From contig NZ_BMRV01000014.1 of NCBI RefSeq assembly GCF_014648815.1, forward strand, positions 1-64,000: a DNA stretch of 64,000 nt, written 5' to 3'. Of the stretch, positions 56,501-64,000 are shown piece after piece. Each line of letters begins with the position of its first letter. The stretch's first letter is position 1. Under the pieces are notes generated by a model. The model made no database searches and was not told the DNA's origin. It saw only the letters and a program-made list of their open reading frames with translations. The translations under genes and the position numbers were made by a program. The stretch is from Streptomyces flaveolus (GTDB lineage: Bacteria > Actinomycetota > Actinomycetes > Streptomycetales > Streptomycetaceae).

Positions 56501-58936
56501 GTGACGCATACGGAGCTGACGAACGAAGCAGAGGACTCGGGACCCGGCGGTTACGCGGCGGCCCGGCTGCGCCTCCTCACCGAGGGGGCGCGGTCCGGGC
56601 CGCCGCGCCGTGCGGCCCTCGCCGGACTGACCGACGACTGGCTGGCGGGCCTCTTCGACGCGGGCACCGAGGGAGGGCTCGCGGGGGTGTCGCTCGTCGC
56701 GGTCGGCGGCTACGGACGCGGCGAGCTGTCCCCGCGCAGCGACCTGGACCTGCTCCTGCTGCACGACGGCAGCGACGACAAGGCGGTCGCCGCGCTCGCC
56801 GACCGCCTCTGGTACCCCGTCTGGGACCTGGGCCTCGCCCTCGACCACTCCGTACGCACGCCCCAGGAGGCCCGTAAAACGGCGGGCGAGGACCTGAAGG
56901 TCCACCTGGGCCTGCTGGACGCCCGCCATCTCGCGGGCGACCTGGGACTGACCGCCTCCCTGCGCACCGCCGTCCTCGCCGACTGGCGCAACCAGGCCCC
57001 CAAACGCCTCCCCGAACTGCGGGAGCTCTGCGCCGAGCGCGCCGAACGCCAGGGCGAGCTGCAGTACCTGCTCGAACCCGACCTCAAGGAGGCCCGCGGC
57101 GGTCTGCGCGACGCCACCGCCCTGCGCGCCGTCGCCGCCTCCTGGCTCGCCGACGCCCCGCGCGAGGGCCTCGCCGACGCCCGGCGCCGCCTGCTCGACG
57201 TACGCGACGCCCTCCACCTGACGACGGGCCGGGCGACCGACCGGCTGGCCCTCCAGGAACAGGACCAGGTTGCGGCCGAGCTGGGCCTGCTGGACGCCGA
57301 CGCGCTGCTGCGGCAGGTGTACGAGGCGGCGCGCGTCATCTCGTACGCCGGTGACGTCACCTGGCGGGAGGTGGGGCGCGTGATCCGGTCGCGCTCCGTG
57401 CGGCCGAGGCTGCGCGCCATGCTGGGCGGCGGCAAGCAGGTCGCCGAGCGTTCCCCGCTCGCCGAGGGCGTCGTCGAGCAGGACGGTGAGGTGGTGCTCG
57501 CCCGCACCGCACGCCCCGAACGCGACCCCGTGCTCCCGCTGCGCGCCGCGGCCGCCGCCGCACAGGCCGGCCTGCCGCTCTCCCTGCACGCCGTACGGCG
57601 CCTGGCGGCCACGGCGCGCCCGCTGCCCGCGCCCTGGCCCGCCGAGGCACGCGAACAGCTGGTGACCCTGCTCGGCTCGGGCAGGCCCACCGTGGAGGTC
57701 TGGGAGGCCCTGGAGGCCGAGGGCCTGATCACCCGGCTGCTGCCCGACTGGGAGCGGGTCCGCTGCCGCCCGCAGCGCAACGCCGTGCACCTGTGGACCG
57801 TCGACCGGCACCTCATCGAGACCGCCGTCCGCGCCTCCGCGTTCACCCGCCGCGTCCACCGCCCCGACCTGCTCCTGGTCGCCGCGCTGCTGCACGACAT
57901 CGGCAAGGGCTGGCCCGGCGACCACTCGGTGGCCGGCGAGACCATCGCCCGGGACGTGGCCGCCCGCATCGGCTTCGACCGTACGGACGCCGCCGTCCTC
58001 GCCACCCTCGTACGCCACCACCTGCTGCTCGTCGAGACGGCCACCCGGCGCGATCTGGACGACCCGGCCACCGTCCGCGCGGTCGCCGAGGCGGTCGGCA
58101 GCCAGGGCACCCTGGAGCTGCTGCACGCCCTGACCGAGGCGGACGCCCTGGCCACCGGGCCGGCCGCCTGGTCGGCCTGGCGCGCATCGCTCGTCGCCGA
58201 CCTGGTCAAACGGGTCTCGGCGGTCCTCGCCGGGGATCCGCTGGAGGAACCCGAGGCCCCCGCGCCCACGGCCCAGCAGGAACGGCTCGCCGTCGAGGCG
58301 TTCCGCACGGGCGGGCCGGTGCTGTCCCTGCGGGCCCATGCCGAGCCGTCGGCCGCGGAGCAGGAGCCCCTCGGGGTGGAGCTGCTCATCGCCGTGCCCG
58401 ACCAGGCGGGCGTGCTCCCCGCCGTCGCCGGTGTCCTGGCCATGCACCGCCTGACCGTCCGCACGGCCGAGCTGCGCTCCCTTCCGCTGCCGGACGGCGT
58501 CGAGGGCTCCGTGCTGCTGCTGGCCTGGCGGGTCGCCGCCGAGTACGGCTCCCTGCCCCAGGCCGCCCGGCTGCGCGCCGACCTGGTCCGCGCCCTCGAC
58601 GGCACCCTGGACATCGCGGGCCGCCTCGCCGAGCGGGACGCGGCCTACCCGCGCCGCCGGGGTGTGGTCCCGCCCCCGCCCCGGGTGAGCGTCGAGCCGG
58701 CCGCGTCCCGCCACGCCACCGTCATCGAGGTCCGCGCCCAGGACGCGCCCGGCCTGCTGTTCCGCATCGGACGGGCACTGGAGGGCGCGGGCGTGCGGGT
58801 GCGCAGCGCCCATGTGTCCACCCTGGGGTCGAACGCCGTCGACGCGTTCTACGTCACCGGTGCGGCGGGGGAGCGGCTGCCCGGGGAGGAGGCGGGGGAG
58901 GTGGCGCGGGTGCTGGAGGAGGCGCTGCGCGGCTGA
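56501..58936 (+). CDS. glnD: PII-modifying nucleotidyltransferase GlnD
   Basis: An 811-residue bifunctional PII nucleotidyltransferase and nucleotidyl-removing enzyme. The N-terminal nucleotidyltransferase domain has VAVGGYGRGELSPRSDLDLL (G-S/G-x-G-E and DxD-type motif) near residues 65-85. The central HD domain has LLVAALLHDIGKGWPGDHSV near 455-475, and two C-terminal ACT domains (about 625-700, 735-805) show ELLIAVPDQAGVLPAVAGVL and VIEVRAQDAPGLLFRIGRAL. The GTG at 56501 has GGAGCC upstream. It is cotranscribed with glnK, its substrate. Confidence 0.95.
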   Translation: MTHTELTNEAEDSGPGGYAAARLRLLTEGARSGPPRRAALAGLTDDWLAGLFDAGTEGGLAGVSLVAVGGYGRGELSPRSDLDLLLLHDGSDDKAVAALADRLWYPVWDLGLALDHSVRTPQEARKTAGEDLKVHLGLLDARHLAGDLGLTASLRTAVLADWRNQAPKRLPELRELCAERAERQGELQYLLEPDLKEARGGLRDATALRAVAASWLADAPREGLADARRRLLDVRDALHLTTGRATDRLALQEQDQVAAELGLLDADALLRQVYEAARVISYAGDVTWREVGRVIRSRSVRPRLRAMLGGGKQVAERSPLAEGVVEQDGEVVLARTARPERDPVLPLRAAAAAAQAGLPLSLHAVRRLAATARPLPAPWPAEAREQLVTLLGSGRPTVEVWEALEAEGLITRLLPDWERVRCRPQRNAVHLWTVDRHLIETAVRASAFTRRVHRPDLLLVAALLHDIGKGWPGDHSVAGETIARDVAARIGFDRTDAAVLATLVRHHLLLVETATRRDLDDPATVRAVAEAVGSQGTLELLHALTEADALATGPAAWSAWRASLVADLVKRVSAVLAGDPLEEPEAPAPTAQQERLAVEAFRTGGPVLSLRAHAEPSAAEQEPLGVELLIAVPDQAGVLPAVAGVLAMHRLTVRTAELRSLPLPDGVEGSVLLLAWRVAAEYGSLPQAARLRADLVRALDGTLDIAGRLAERDAAYPRRRGVVPPPPRVSVEPAASRHATVIEVRAQDAPGLLFRIGRALEGAGVRVRSAHVSTLGSNAVDAFYVTGAAGERLPGEEAGEVARVLEEALRG

Positions 58937-59056
58937 CGCGGCTCCTGCCGCGCGGTTCCCGCACGCCGAATGCGTCGGGCGGGGACGAATGCCTTGCGTG
59001 GCCGGATACCCTGGAAGACGCTCAGACTGCCCCCGACTCCGAGGACCGACGCCGCC

Positions 59057-60607
59057 GTGTTCGACACTCTCTCCGATCGCCTCTCAGCGACCTTCAAGAA
59101 CCTGCGCGGCAAGGGGCGCTTGAGCGAGGCGGACATCGACGCCACGGCACGCGAGATCCGCATCGCGCTCCTCGAGGCGGACGTGGCCCTGCCGGTCGTG
59201 CGTGCCTTCATCAAGCAGGTCAAGGAGCGCTCGCTGGGCTCCGAGGTCTCCAAGGCGCTCAACCCCGCCCAGCAGGTCCTCAAGATCGTCAACGAGGAAC
59301 TGGTCACCATCCTCGGCGGCGAGACCCGCCGCCTGCGCTTCGCCAAGCAGCCGCCGACCGTGATCATGCTCGCGGGTCTGCAGGGTGCCGGTAAGACCAC
59401 CCTCGCGGGCAAGCTCGGCAAGTGGCTCAAGGAGCAGGGACACTCTCCCCTCCTCGTGGCCTGTGACCTCCAGCGCCCCAACGCCGTCAACCAGCTGAGC
59501 GTCGTCGCCGAGCGCGCCGGCGTCGCGGTCTACGCGCCCGAGCCGGGCAACGGCGTGGGGGACCCGGTCAAGGTCGCCCAGGACTCCATCGAGTTCGCCA
59601 AGGCCAAGGTCCACGACATCGTGATCGTGGACACCGCCGGCCGCCTCGGCATCGACCAGGAGCTGATGCAGCAGGCCGCGGACATCCGCGACGCCGTCTC
59701 GCCCGACGAGATCCTCTTCGTCGTCGACGCGATGATCGGTCAGGACGCCGTCAACACCGCCGAGGCCTTCCGCGACGGCGTCGGCTTCGACGGCGTGGTG
59801 CTGTCCAAGCTCGACGGCGACGCCCGTGGTGGTGCGGCCCTGTCGATCGCCTCGGTGACCGGCAAGCCGATCATGTTCGCCTCGAACGGCGAGAAGCTCG
59901 AGGACTTCGACGCCTTCCACCCGGACCGGATGGCTTCCCGCATCCTCGACATGGGTGACCTGCTCACCCTGATCGAGCAGGCGGAGAAGACGTTCAGCCA
60001 GGAAGAGGCCGAGAAGATGGCCTCCAAGCTGGCGTCCAAGAAGGGCCAGGACTTCACCCTGGACGACTTCCTGGCCCAGATGGAGCAGGTCAGGAAGATG
60101 GGCAGCATCTCCAAGCTGCTCGGCATGCTCCCCGGCATGGGCCAGATCAAGGACCAGATCGCCAACCTGGACGAGCGGGACGTCGACCGCACGGCCGCCA
60201 TCATCAAGTCGATGACCCCGGCCGAGCGCCAGGAGCCGACGATCATCAACGGCTCGCGCCGCGCCCGTATCGCCAAGGGCTCCGGTGTCGACGTCAGCGC
60301 GGTGAAGGGTCTGGTCGAGCGGTTCTTCGAGGCGCGCAAGATGATGTCCCGCATGGCCCAGGGCGGCGGCATGCCCGGTATGCCGGGGATGCCCGGCATG
60401 GGTGGCGGCCCGGGCCGGCAGAAGAAGCAGCAGAAGAAGGCGAAGGGCAAGCAGCGCTCCGGCAACCCGATGAAGCGCAAGCAGCAGGAGCAGGAGGAGG
60501 CCGCCCGCCGCGCCGCCGCGGCCGAGGGCGGCAACGCCTTCGGGCTGCCGCAGCAGGGCGGCAGGGACTTCGAGCTCCCGGACGAGTTCAAGAAGTTCAT
60601 GGGCTGA
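59057..60607 (+). CDS. ffh: signal recognition particle protein Ffh
   Basis: A 516-residue SRP54 GTPase. The N domain is FDTLSDRLSATFKNLRGKGR, and the G domain has LAGLQGAGKTTLAGKLGKWL, DLQRPNAVNQL, IVDTAGRLGID and SKLDGDARGGAALS. The M domain (about 300-430) has the RNA-binding SGVDVSAVKGLVERFFEARK. A Met/Gly-rich stretch near 435-450 and a Lys/Gln-rich tail (KKQQKKAKGKQR) follow. It binds 4.5S RNA (gene not in this window) and signal sequences and docks to FtsY. The GTG at 59057 starts the family N-terminus; a longer frame from 58970 is unlikely. Confidence 0.97.
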   Translation: MFDTLSDRLSATFKNLRGKGRLSEADIDATAREIRIALLEADVALPVVRAFIKQVKERSLGSEVSKALNPAQQVLKIVNEELVTILGGETRRLRFAKQPPTVIMLAGLQGAGKTTLAGKLGKWLKEQGHSPLLVACDLQRPNAVNQLSVVAERAGVAVYAPEPGNGVGDPVKVAQDSIEFAKAKVHDIVIVDTAGRLGIDQELMQQAADIRDAVSPDEILFVVDAMIGQDAVNTAEAFRDGVGFDGVVLSKLDGDARGGAALSIASVTGKPIMFASNGEKLEDFDAFHPDRMASRILDMGDLLTLIEQAEKTFSQEEAEKMASKLASKKGQDFTLDDFLAQMEQVRKMGSISKLLGMLPGMGQIKDQIANLDERDVDRTAAIIKSMTPAERQEPTIINGSRRARIAKGSGVDVSAVKGLVERFFEARKMMSRMAQGGGMPGMPGMPGMGGGPGRQKKQQKKAKGKQRSGNPMKRKQQEQEEAARRAAAAEGGNAFGLPQQGGRDFELPDEFKKFMG

Positions 60608-60644
60608 CACCGGCTCCGCCCGGCGCCCGTTCCGTCGTACGTCA

Positions 60645-60679
60645 CCGGGGGCGCCCCCTGCCGCAGGGGGCGCCCCCGG
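60645..60679 (+). terminator. ffh terminator
   Basis: A perfect 16-bp stem (60645-60660 with 60664-60679) and 3-nt loop, 37 bp after ffh and 49 bp before ftsH. Confidence 0.82.
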
Positions 60680-60728
60680 CGTCGTACACGCACATGCCCG
60701 CGCGGCGTTCCTGTCGTAACGTCCCGGT

Positions 60729-62672
60729 ATGACCAACCCGTCCCCGCCGCGCAAGGCCCCCGAGCCGCCCTGGCGCACCGAGGGCACGCCCGACGAGCCG
60801 CCGAAGCCGCCGTCCGGTGGGCGCAGGATGCGCGGCGGCTGGTGGAACCTGGTCCTCGCCGCGCTGGTCGTCTACCTCATCGCCAACCTGGTGCTGTCGT
60901 TCTTCAACGAGGGCGACGAGCCGACGATCTCGTACACCGAGTTCAGCAAGCAGGTCGACGAGGGCAACGTCAGCAAGATCTACGCCAAGGGCGACGCGAT
61001 CCAGGGCCAGCTGAAGAAGGCCCGGGACAATCCCGAGGGCGACGGGACGTACACCAAGTTCACGACCGAGCGGCCGACGTTCGCGGACGACAAGCTCTGG
61101 GCGGATCTGACCGAGCACGACGTCACCGTCACGGCCGAGCCGGTCGTCCAGCACCGCAGCTGGCTGGCCAACCTGCTGATCGCGCTCGCCCCGATGCTGA
61201 TCCTGGTCGTCCTGTGGCTCGTCATCGCCCGGCGGATGCGCGGGGCGATGGGCGGCGCGGGCGGCATGCTCGGCCGCAAGGCACCGCCCAAGCCGGTCGA
61301 ACTGGAGGCGGGCAAGCCGCGCACCACCTTCGCGGACGTGGCCGGCATCGACGAGGTCGAGGGCGAGCTCAACGACGTCGTCGACTTCCTGAAGAATCCC
61401 GGTGCCTACCGGCGGATGGGCGCCAAGATGCCCCGGGGCGTCCTGCTGACCGGCCCGCCCGGCACCGGCAAGACGCTGCTCGCGCGCGCGGTGGCCGGTG
61501 AGGCGGGGGTGCCGTTCTTCTCGGCGTCCGCGTCCGAGTTCATCGAGATGATCGTCGGCGTGGGCGCCTCCCGGGTGCGGGAGCTGTTCGCCGAGGCCCG
61601 GAAGGTGGCGCCGTCGATCATCTTCATCGACGAGATCGACACCATCGGCCGTGCCCGGGGCGGCGGCTCCGGCATGGGCGGCCACGACGAGCGTGAGCAG
61701 ACCCTGAACCAGATCCTCACGGAGATGGACGGCTTCTCGGGCGCCGAGGGCGTCATCGTCATCGCCGCCACCAACCGCGCCGACATCCTCGACCCGGCCC
61801 TGACCCGCCCGGGCCGCTTCGACCGGGTGGTGAGCGTCTCGCCCCCCGACCGGGGCGGCAGGGAGGCCATCCTGGAGATCCACACCCGCGAGATCCCGCT
61901 CGCCCCGGACGTCGACCTCGCCCAGGTCGCCCGTACGACGCCGGGGATGACGGGCGCCGAACTGGCCAACCTCGCCAACGAGGCGGCCCTCCTCGCGGTC
62001 AAGCGCAAGCAGGACCGGGTGACGCAGGCGAACCTCTCCGAGGCCCTGGAGAAGGTCCAGCTCGGCGCCGAACGCCCGCTGGTGATGCCCGAGGAGGAAC
62101 GCCGGCGCACCGCCTACCACGAGAGCGGGCACGCCCTGCTGGGCATGCTGCAGCCGGGCGCCGACCCCGTCCGCAAGATCACCATCGTGCCGCGCGGGCG
62201 GGCGCTCGGCGTGACGCTGTCCACGCCGGACGCCGACAAGTACGCGTACACGGAGGAGTACCTGCGCGGCCGGATCATCGGCGCGCTCGGCGGGATGGCG
62301 GCCGAGCACGTCGTGTACGACGTGATCACCACCGGCTCGGAGAGCGACCTCGAACAGGTCACCCGGATCGCGCGCGGCATGGTCGGCCGCTGGGGCATGA
62401 GCGAACTGGTCGGCCGGCTGTCCGCCCTGCCCGGCGACGCCCAGCAGGCCTACGGGCTGGCCGCCGCCCCCGGCACCCTGGACGCCATCGACGACGAGAT
62501 GCGGCGCGTCGTCGACGAGTGCTACGCGGAGGCCGTCCGCAAGCTGCGCGACCACCGCGGACAGCTCGACGCCCTCGCCGAGGCGCTGCTGGCCAACGAG
62601 ACGCTGGACGAGGCGGACGCCTACCGGATCGCCGGGATCACCCGGCTGACGAAGGACGTCCCGGAGGCGTGA
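60729..62672 (+). CDS. ftsH: ATP-dependent zinc metalloprotease FtsH family
   Basis: A 647-residue membrane AAA protease. A proline-rich cytoplasmic start precedes two membrane segments (about 38-56 and 142-162) around a periplasmic-type domain (SYTEFSKQVDEGNVSKIYAK). The AAA module has VLLTGPPGTGKTLLARAVAG (Walker A), SIIFIDEIDTIGRARGGG (Walker B) and ATNRADILDPALTRPGRFDR. The zinc protease motif is AYHESGHALLGML (HExxH) and the third metal ligand lies in the TTGSESDLEQVTRIA segment. It degrades misassembled membrane and regulatory proteins. Streptomyces carries more than one FtsH homologue, so this may not be the principal one. Confidence 0.95.
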   Translation: MTNPSPPRKAPEPPWRTEGTPDEPPKPPSGGRRMRGGWWNLVLAALVVYLIANLVLSFFNEGDEPTISYTEFSKQVDEGNVSKIYAKGDAIQGQLKKARDNPEGDGTYTKFTTERPTFADDKLWADLTEHDVTVTAEPVVQHRSWLANLLIALAPMLILVVLWLVIARRMRGAMGGAGGMLGRKAPPKPVELEAGKPRTTFADVAGIDEVEGELNDVVDFLKNPGAYRRMGAKMPRGVLLTGPPGTGKTLLARAVAGEAGVPFFSASASEFIEMIVGVGASRVRELFAEARKVAPSIIFIDEIDTIGRARGGGSGMGGHDEREQTLNQILTEMDGFSGAEGVIVIAATNRADILDPALTRPGRFDRVVSVSPPDRGGREAILEIHTREIPLAPDVDLAQVARTTPGMTGAELANLANEAALLAVKRKQDRVTQANLSEALEKVQLGAERPLVMPEEERRRTAYHESGHALLGMLQPGADPVRKITIVPRGRALGVTLSTPDADKYAYTEEYLRGRIIGALGGMAAEHVVYDVITTGSESDLEQVTRIARGMVGRWGMSELVGRLSALPGDAQQAYGLAAAPGTLDAIDDEMRRVVDECYAEAVRKLRDHRGQLDALAEALLANETLDEADAYRIAGITRLTKDVPEA

Positions 62673-62676
62673 GCGC

Positions 62677-62731
62677 CGCCGTCCCCGCCCCCGCGCACGG
62701 TGAGGACCCCCGGCGGGAGGCGGGGACGGCG
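62677..62731. terminator. possible long-loop terminator between ftsH and the methyltransferase gene
   Basis: CGCCGTCCCCGCC (62677-62689) pairs with GGCGGGGACGGCG (62719-62731). The 29-nt loop makes it weaker than the other hairpins, but the convergent position is right. Confidence 0.4.
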
Positions 62732-62745
62732 AGCCGCGGTCGCCG

Positions 62746-63612
62746 TCAGCCCGTGCGGGCGACGAGGTACCGGAACACGTTCGGCATCCACACCGTGCCG
62801 TCGGGCCGCCGGTGGGGGTGCAGGGCCTCGGCCAGTTCCTTGTCCACCTGTTCCTGGTCGGTGGCGGCGATCGCCGCGTCGAACAGTCCCGTCGACAGCA
62901 GCCCGCGCACCGCGCTGTCGACGTCGGCGTACCCGAACGGGCACGCCACGCGGCCGGAACCGTCCGGCGCGAGTCCGGCCCGGTGGGCGACCTCCTCCAG
63001 GTCGTCGCGCAGGGCCGGGCGCCAGCTGCCCGGGCTGCGCAGCGGATCCGCCAGCTTGGTGGCCACCCGCAGCACGGACGTCGTGGCGCACCGCTCCGGC
63101 GGGCCCCAGCCGGCCAGCACCACGGCAGCCCCCCGCGCGGCGAGCGGCGTCGCCTCCGCCAGCAGCCCGCCCAGTCCCTCGGAGTCGCCCGCGAGGCATC
63201 CGATGGGCTCGAAGGCGGTCACCAGGGTGAACGCGGGCGCCGCCGGGTCCCGTGCGTCGCGGGGGACGCCCTCGACGATCCGGGCGTCCGCACGCGCGCG
63301 TGCGTCCCGCGCCTCCGGCGCCTCGGACAGCAGCCGCCGCCGTGCGAGGGCCAGGCGCTCCGGGGAGCCGGAGTCGACGCCGGTCACCGCCGCGCCCCGC
63401 GAGGCGGCCATCAGCAGGGCCAGCCCGGAACCGCAGCCCAGACCCAGCATCCGCGTGCCGCCGCCGACGTCCAGTCGCTCGTAGACGGCCTCGTAGAGCG
63501 GCACGAGCATCCGCTCCTGAATCTCGGACCAGTCACGCGCGCGTGCATCCAGGTCCACGCCGGGCGTCGCCCTCGCGTGGGGTGAGTGCTGCCGCACGAG
63601 CGTAGGTGTCAT
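62746..63612 (-). CDS. SAM-dependent class I methyltransferase
   Basis: A 288-residue Rossmann-fold methyltransferase. Motif I is RMLGLGCGSGLALLMAASRG, followed by VTGVDSGSPERLALARRRL (acidic residue of motif II) and the post-I region FTLVTAFEPIGCLAGDSEGL. The C-terminal part has WRPALRDDLEEVAHRAGLAP and a helical end. The substrate is unknown; the layout resembles small-molecule methyltransferases rather than rRNA enzymes. The ATG at 63612 is preferred over an in-frame TTG at 63627; no strong Shine-Dalgarno is visible. It converges on ftsH. Confidence 0.85.
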   Translation of the reverse strand: MTPTLVRQHSPHARATPGVDLDARARDWSEIQERMLVPLYEAVYERLDVGGGTRMLGLGCGSGLALLMAASRGAAVTGVDSGSPERLALARRRLLSEAPEARDARARADARIVEGVPRDARDPAAPAFTLVTAFEPIGCLAGDSEGLGGLLAEATPLAARGAAVVLAGWGPPERCATTSVLRVATKLADPLRSPGSWRPALRDDLEEVAHRAGLAPDGSGRVACPFGYADVDSAVRGLLSTGLFDAAIAATDQEQVDKELAEALHPHRRPDGTVWMPNVFRYLVARTG

Positions 63613-64000
63613 AGGAAAGTACCCCAATCGCCGACCGTTGCCGATGTGCCCGATTCCATGGCCCCCGTGCAGTGCGCTCGCACTCCCCCCGTATGCCAGG
63701 TAACTCCGGGCTCGCCGTGGCGTCCAGTGGTAGCGACGACCGGTTTGCCCGATCCCCGCCCGAGTGGCGAGATTTCACTTCCCGGCAACGTGCGCCTGGC
63801 CGCGCGGTACGCCCGGTAGCCCCTGCCCGGGCTTCCCGGCGGATGGCGGGATCGTGTCGGTCGGCGATGACAGCGGGTGGCGGCGGCGCCGAAGAGGCCG
63901 TTTCGGCCAAGGCCGGCGGGCCGTGCGGACGTCCCGCGGTGCCCGGAACGCTCCCGGGGCGGGGCGGTGCCGCACGCCGGCGGCCGACCCGGTAACGTCA
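63613..64000. other. 388-bp region at the right edge
   Basis: It lies upstream of the minus-strand methyltransferase gene, and the next gene is outside the window. It contains overlapping frames without coding character and no hairpin or promoter I can defend. Confidence 0.5.

Overview
The window is a stretch of conserved chromosomal core from a Streptomyces or very close relative. The evidence is a base composition of about 70% G+C with strongly G/C-ending codons, frequent GTG starts, two conservons (cvnABCD) in tandem, and streptomycete marker genes in their familiar order (ndgR-leuCD, lysine-tailed hupS, glcP, nsdA, amtB-glnK-glnD). The order matches what I remember of the S. coelicolor SCO5535-SCO5587 region; this is recall, not a search. 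I see no insertion sequence, prophage, CRISPR array or biosynthetic cluster. LAYOUT. 1-1.2 kb: 3' part of an acyl-CoA carboxylase beta subunit and its small epsilon subunit. 1.4-12.1 kb: two complete minus-strand conservons, each encoding a NIT-HAMP-ATPase sensor kinase (CvnA), a roadblock protein (CvnB), a DUF742 protein (CvnC) and a small GTPase (CvnD). The short partners are almost identical between copies, while the kinases differ greatly. 12.7-17 kb: a small protein with a twin ANPRRT motif, a fumarylacetoacetase-family enzyme, gltX, a DUF4241 protein and a HAD hydrolase. 17.1-17.6 kb: five tRNA genes (Gln-Glu-Glu-Gln-Glu). 17.6-22 kb: a divergent MerR/DUF4188 pair, then ndgR facing leuCD. 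22.2-30.2 kb: a small conserved protein, hupS, cofC (F420 synthesis), plsC-gpsA (phospholipid), ddlA (cell wall), a DUF3515 lipoprotein, an Lrp-type sensor domain and thiL-thiD. 30.3-40 kb: rpmB, a DAK2/FakA-like protein, recG, rsmD, coaD, a SepIVA-like coiled-coil protein, DUF177, rpmF, rnc and mutM. 40-54.4 kb: an HxlR regulator, a membrane-anchored CAP protein, acylphosphatase, a small coiled-coil protein, smc, glcP, an NCS1 permease, ftsY, a short prim-pol-like protein and nsdA. 54.6-63.6 kb: the nitrogen operon amtB-glnK-glnD with GlnR boxes, then ffh, ftsH and a methyltransferase. HOW IT FITS TOGETHER. From recall, the backbone coaD/rsmD ... sepIVA-DUF177-(rpmF)-rnc-mutM ... acyP-smc-ftsY ... 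amtB-glnK-glnD-ffh is shared with Mycobacterium. Streptomyces-type genes (HxlR, CAP, glcP, permease, prim-pol, nsdA) are interleaved. The backbone covers protein targeting (ftsY, ffh), chromosome segregation (smc), RNA processing (rnc), repair (mutM, recG) and nitrogen sensing. The conservons and nsdA add developmental control. MOST INTERESTING NON-CODING SIGNALS. These are a LacI-type palindrome on the expected start site of glcP; a six-fold GTCGGYCG array at about 22-bp phasing downstream of glcP; a possible 32-codon leader peptide and a 25-bp palindrome ahead of the first conservon; a CRP-like site ahead of the second conservon; palindromes between the CAP and acylphosphatase genes and between rpmB and the DAK2 gene; and a hairpin abutting the leuC ribosome binding site. 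I found no clearly new multi-gene system. The leads are regulatory sites and small ORFs.
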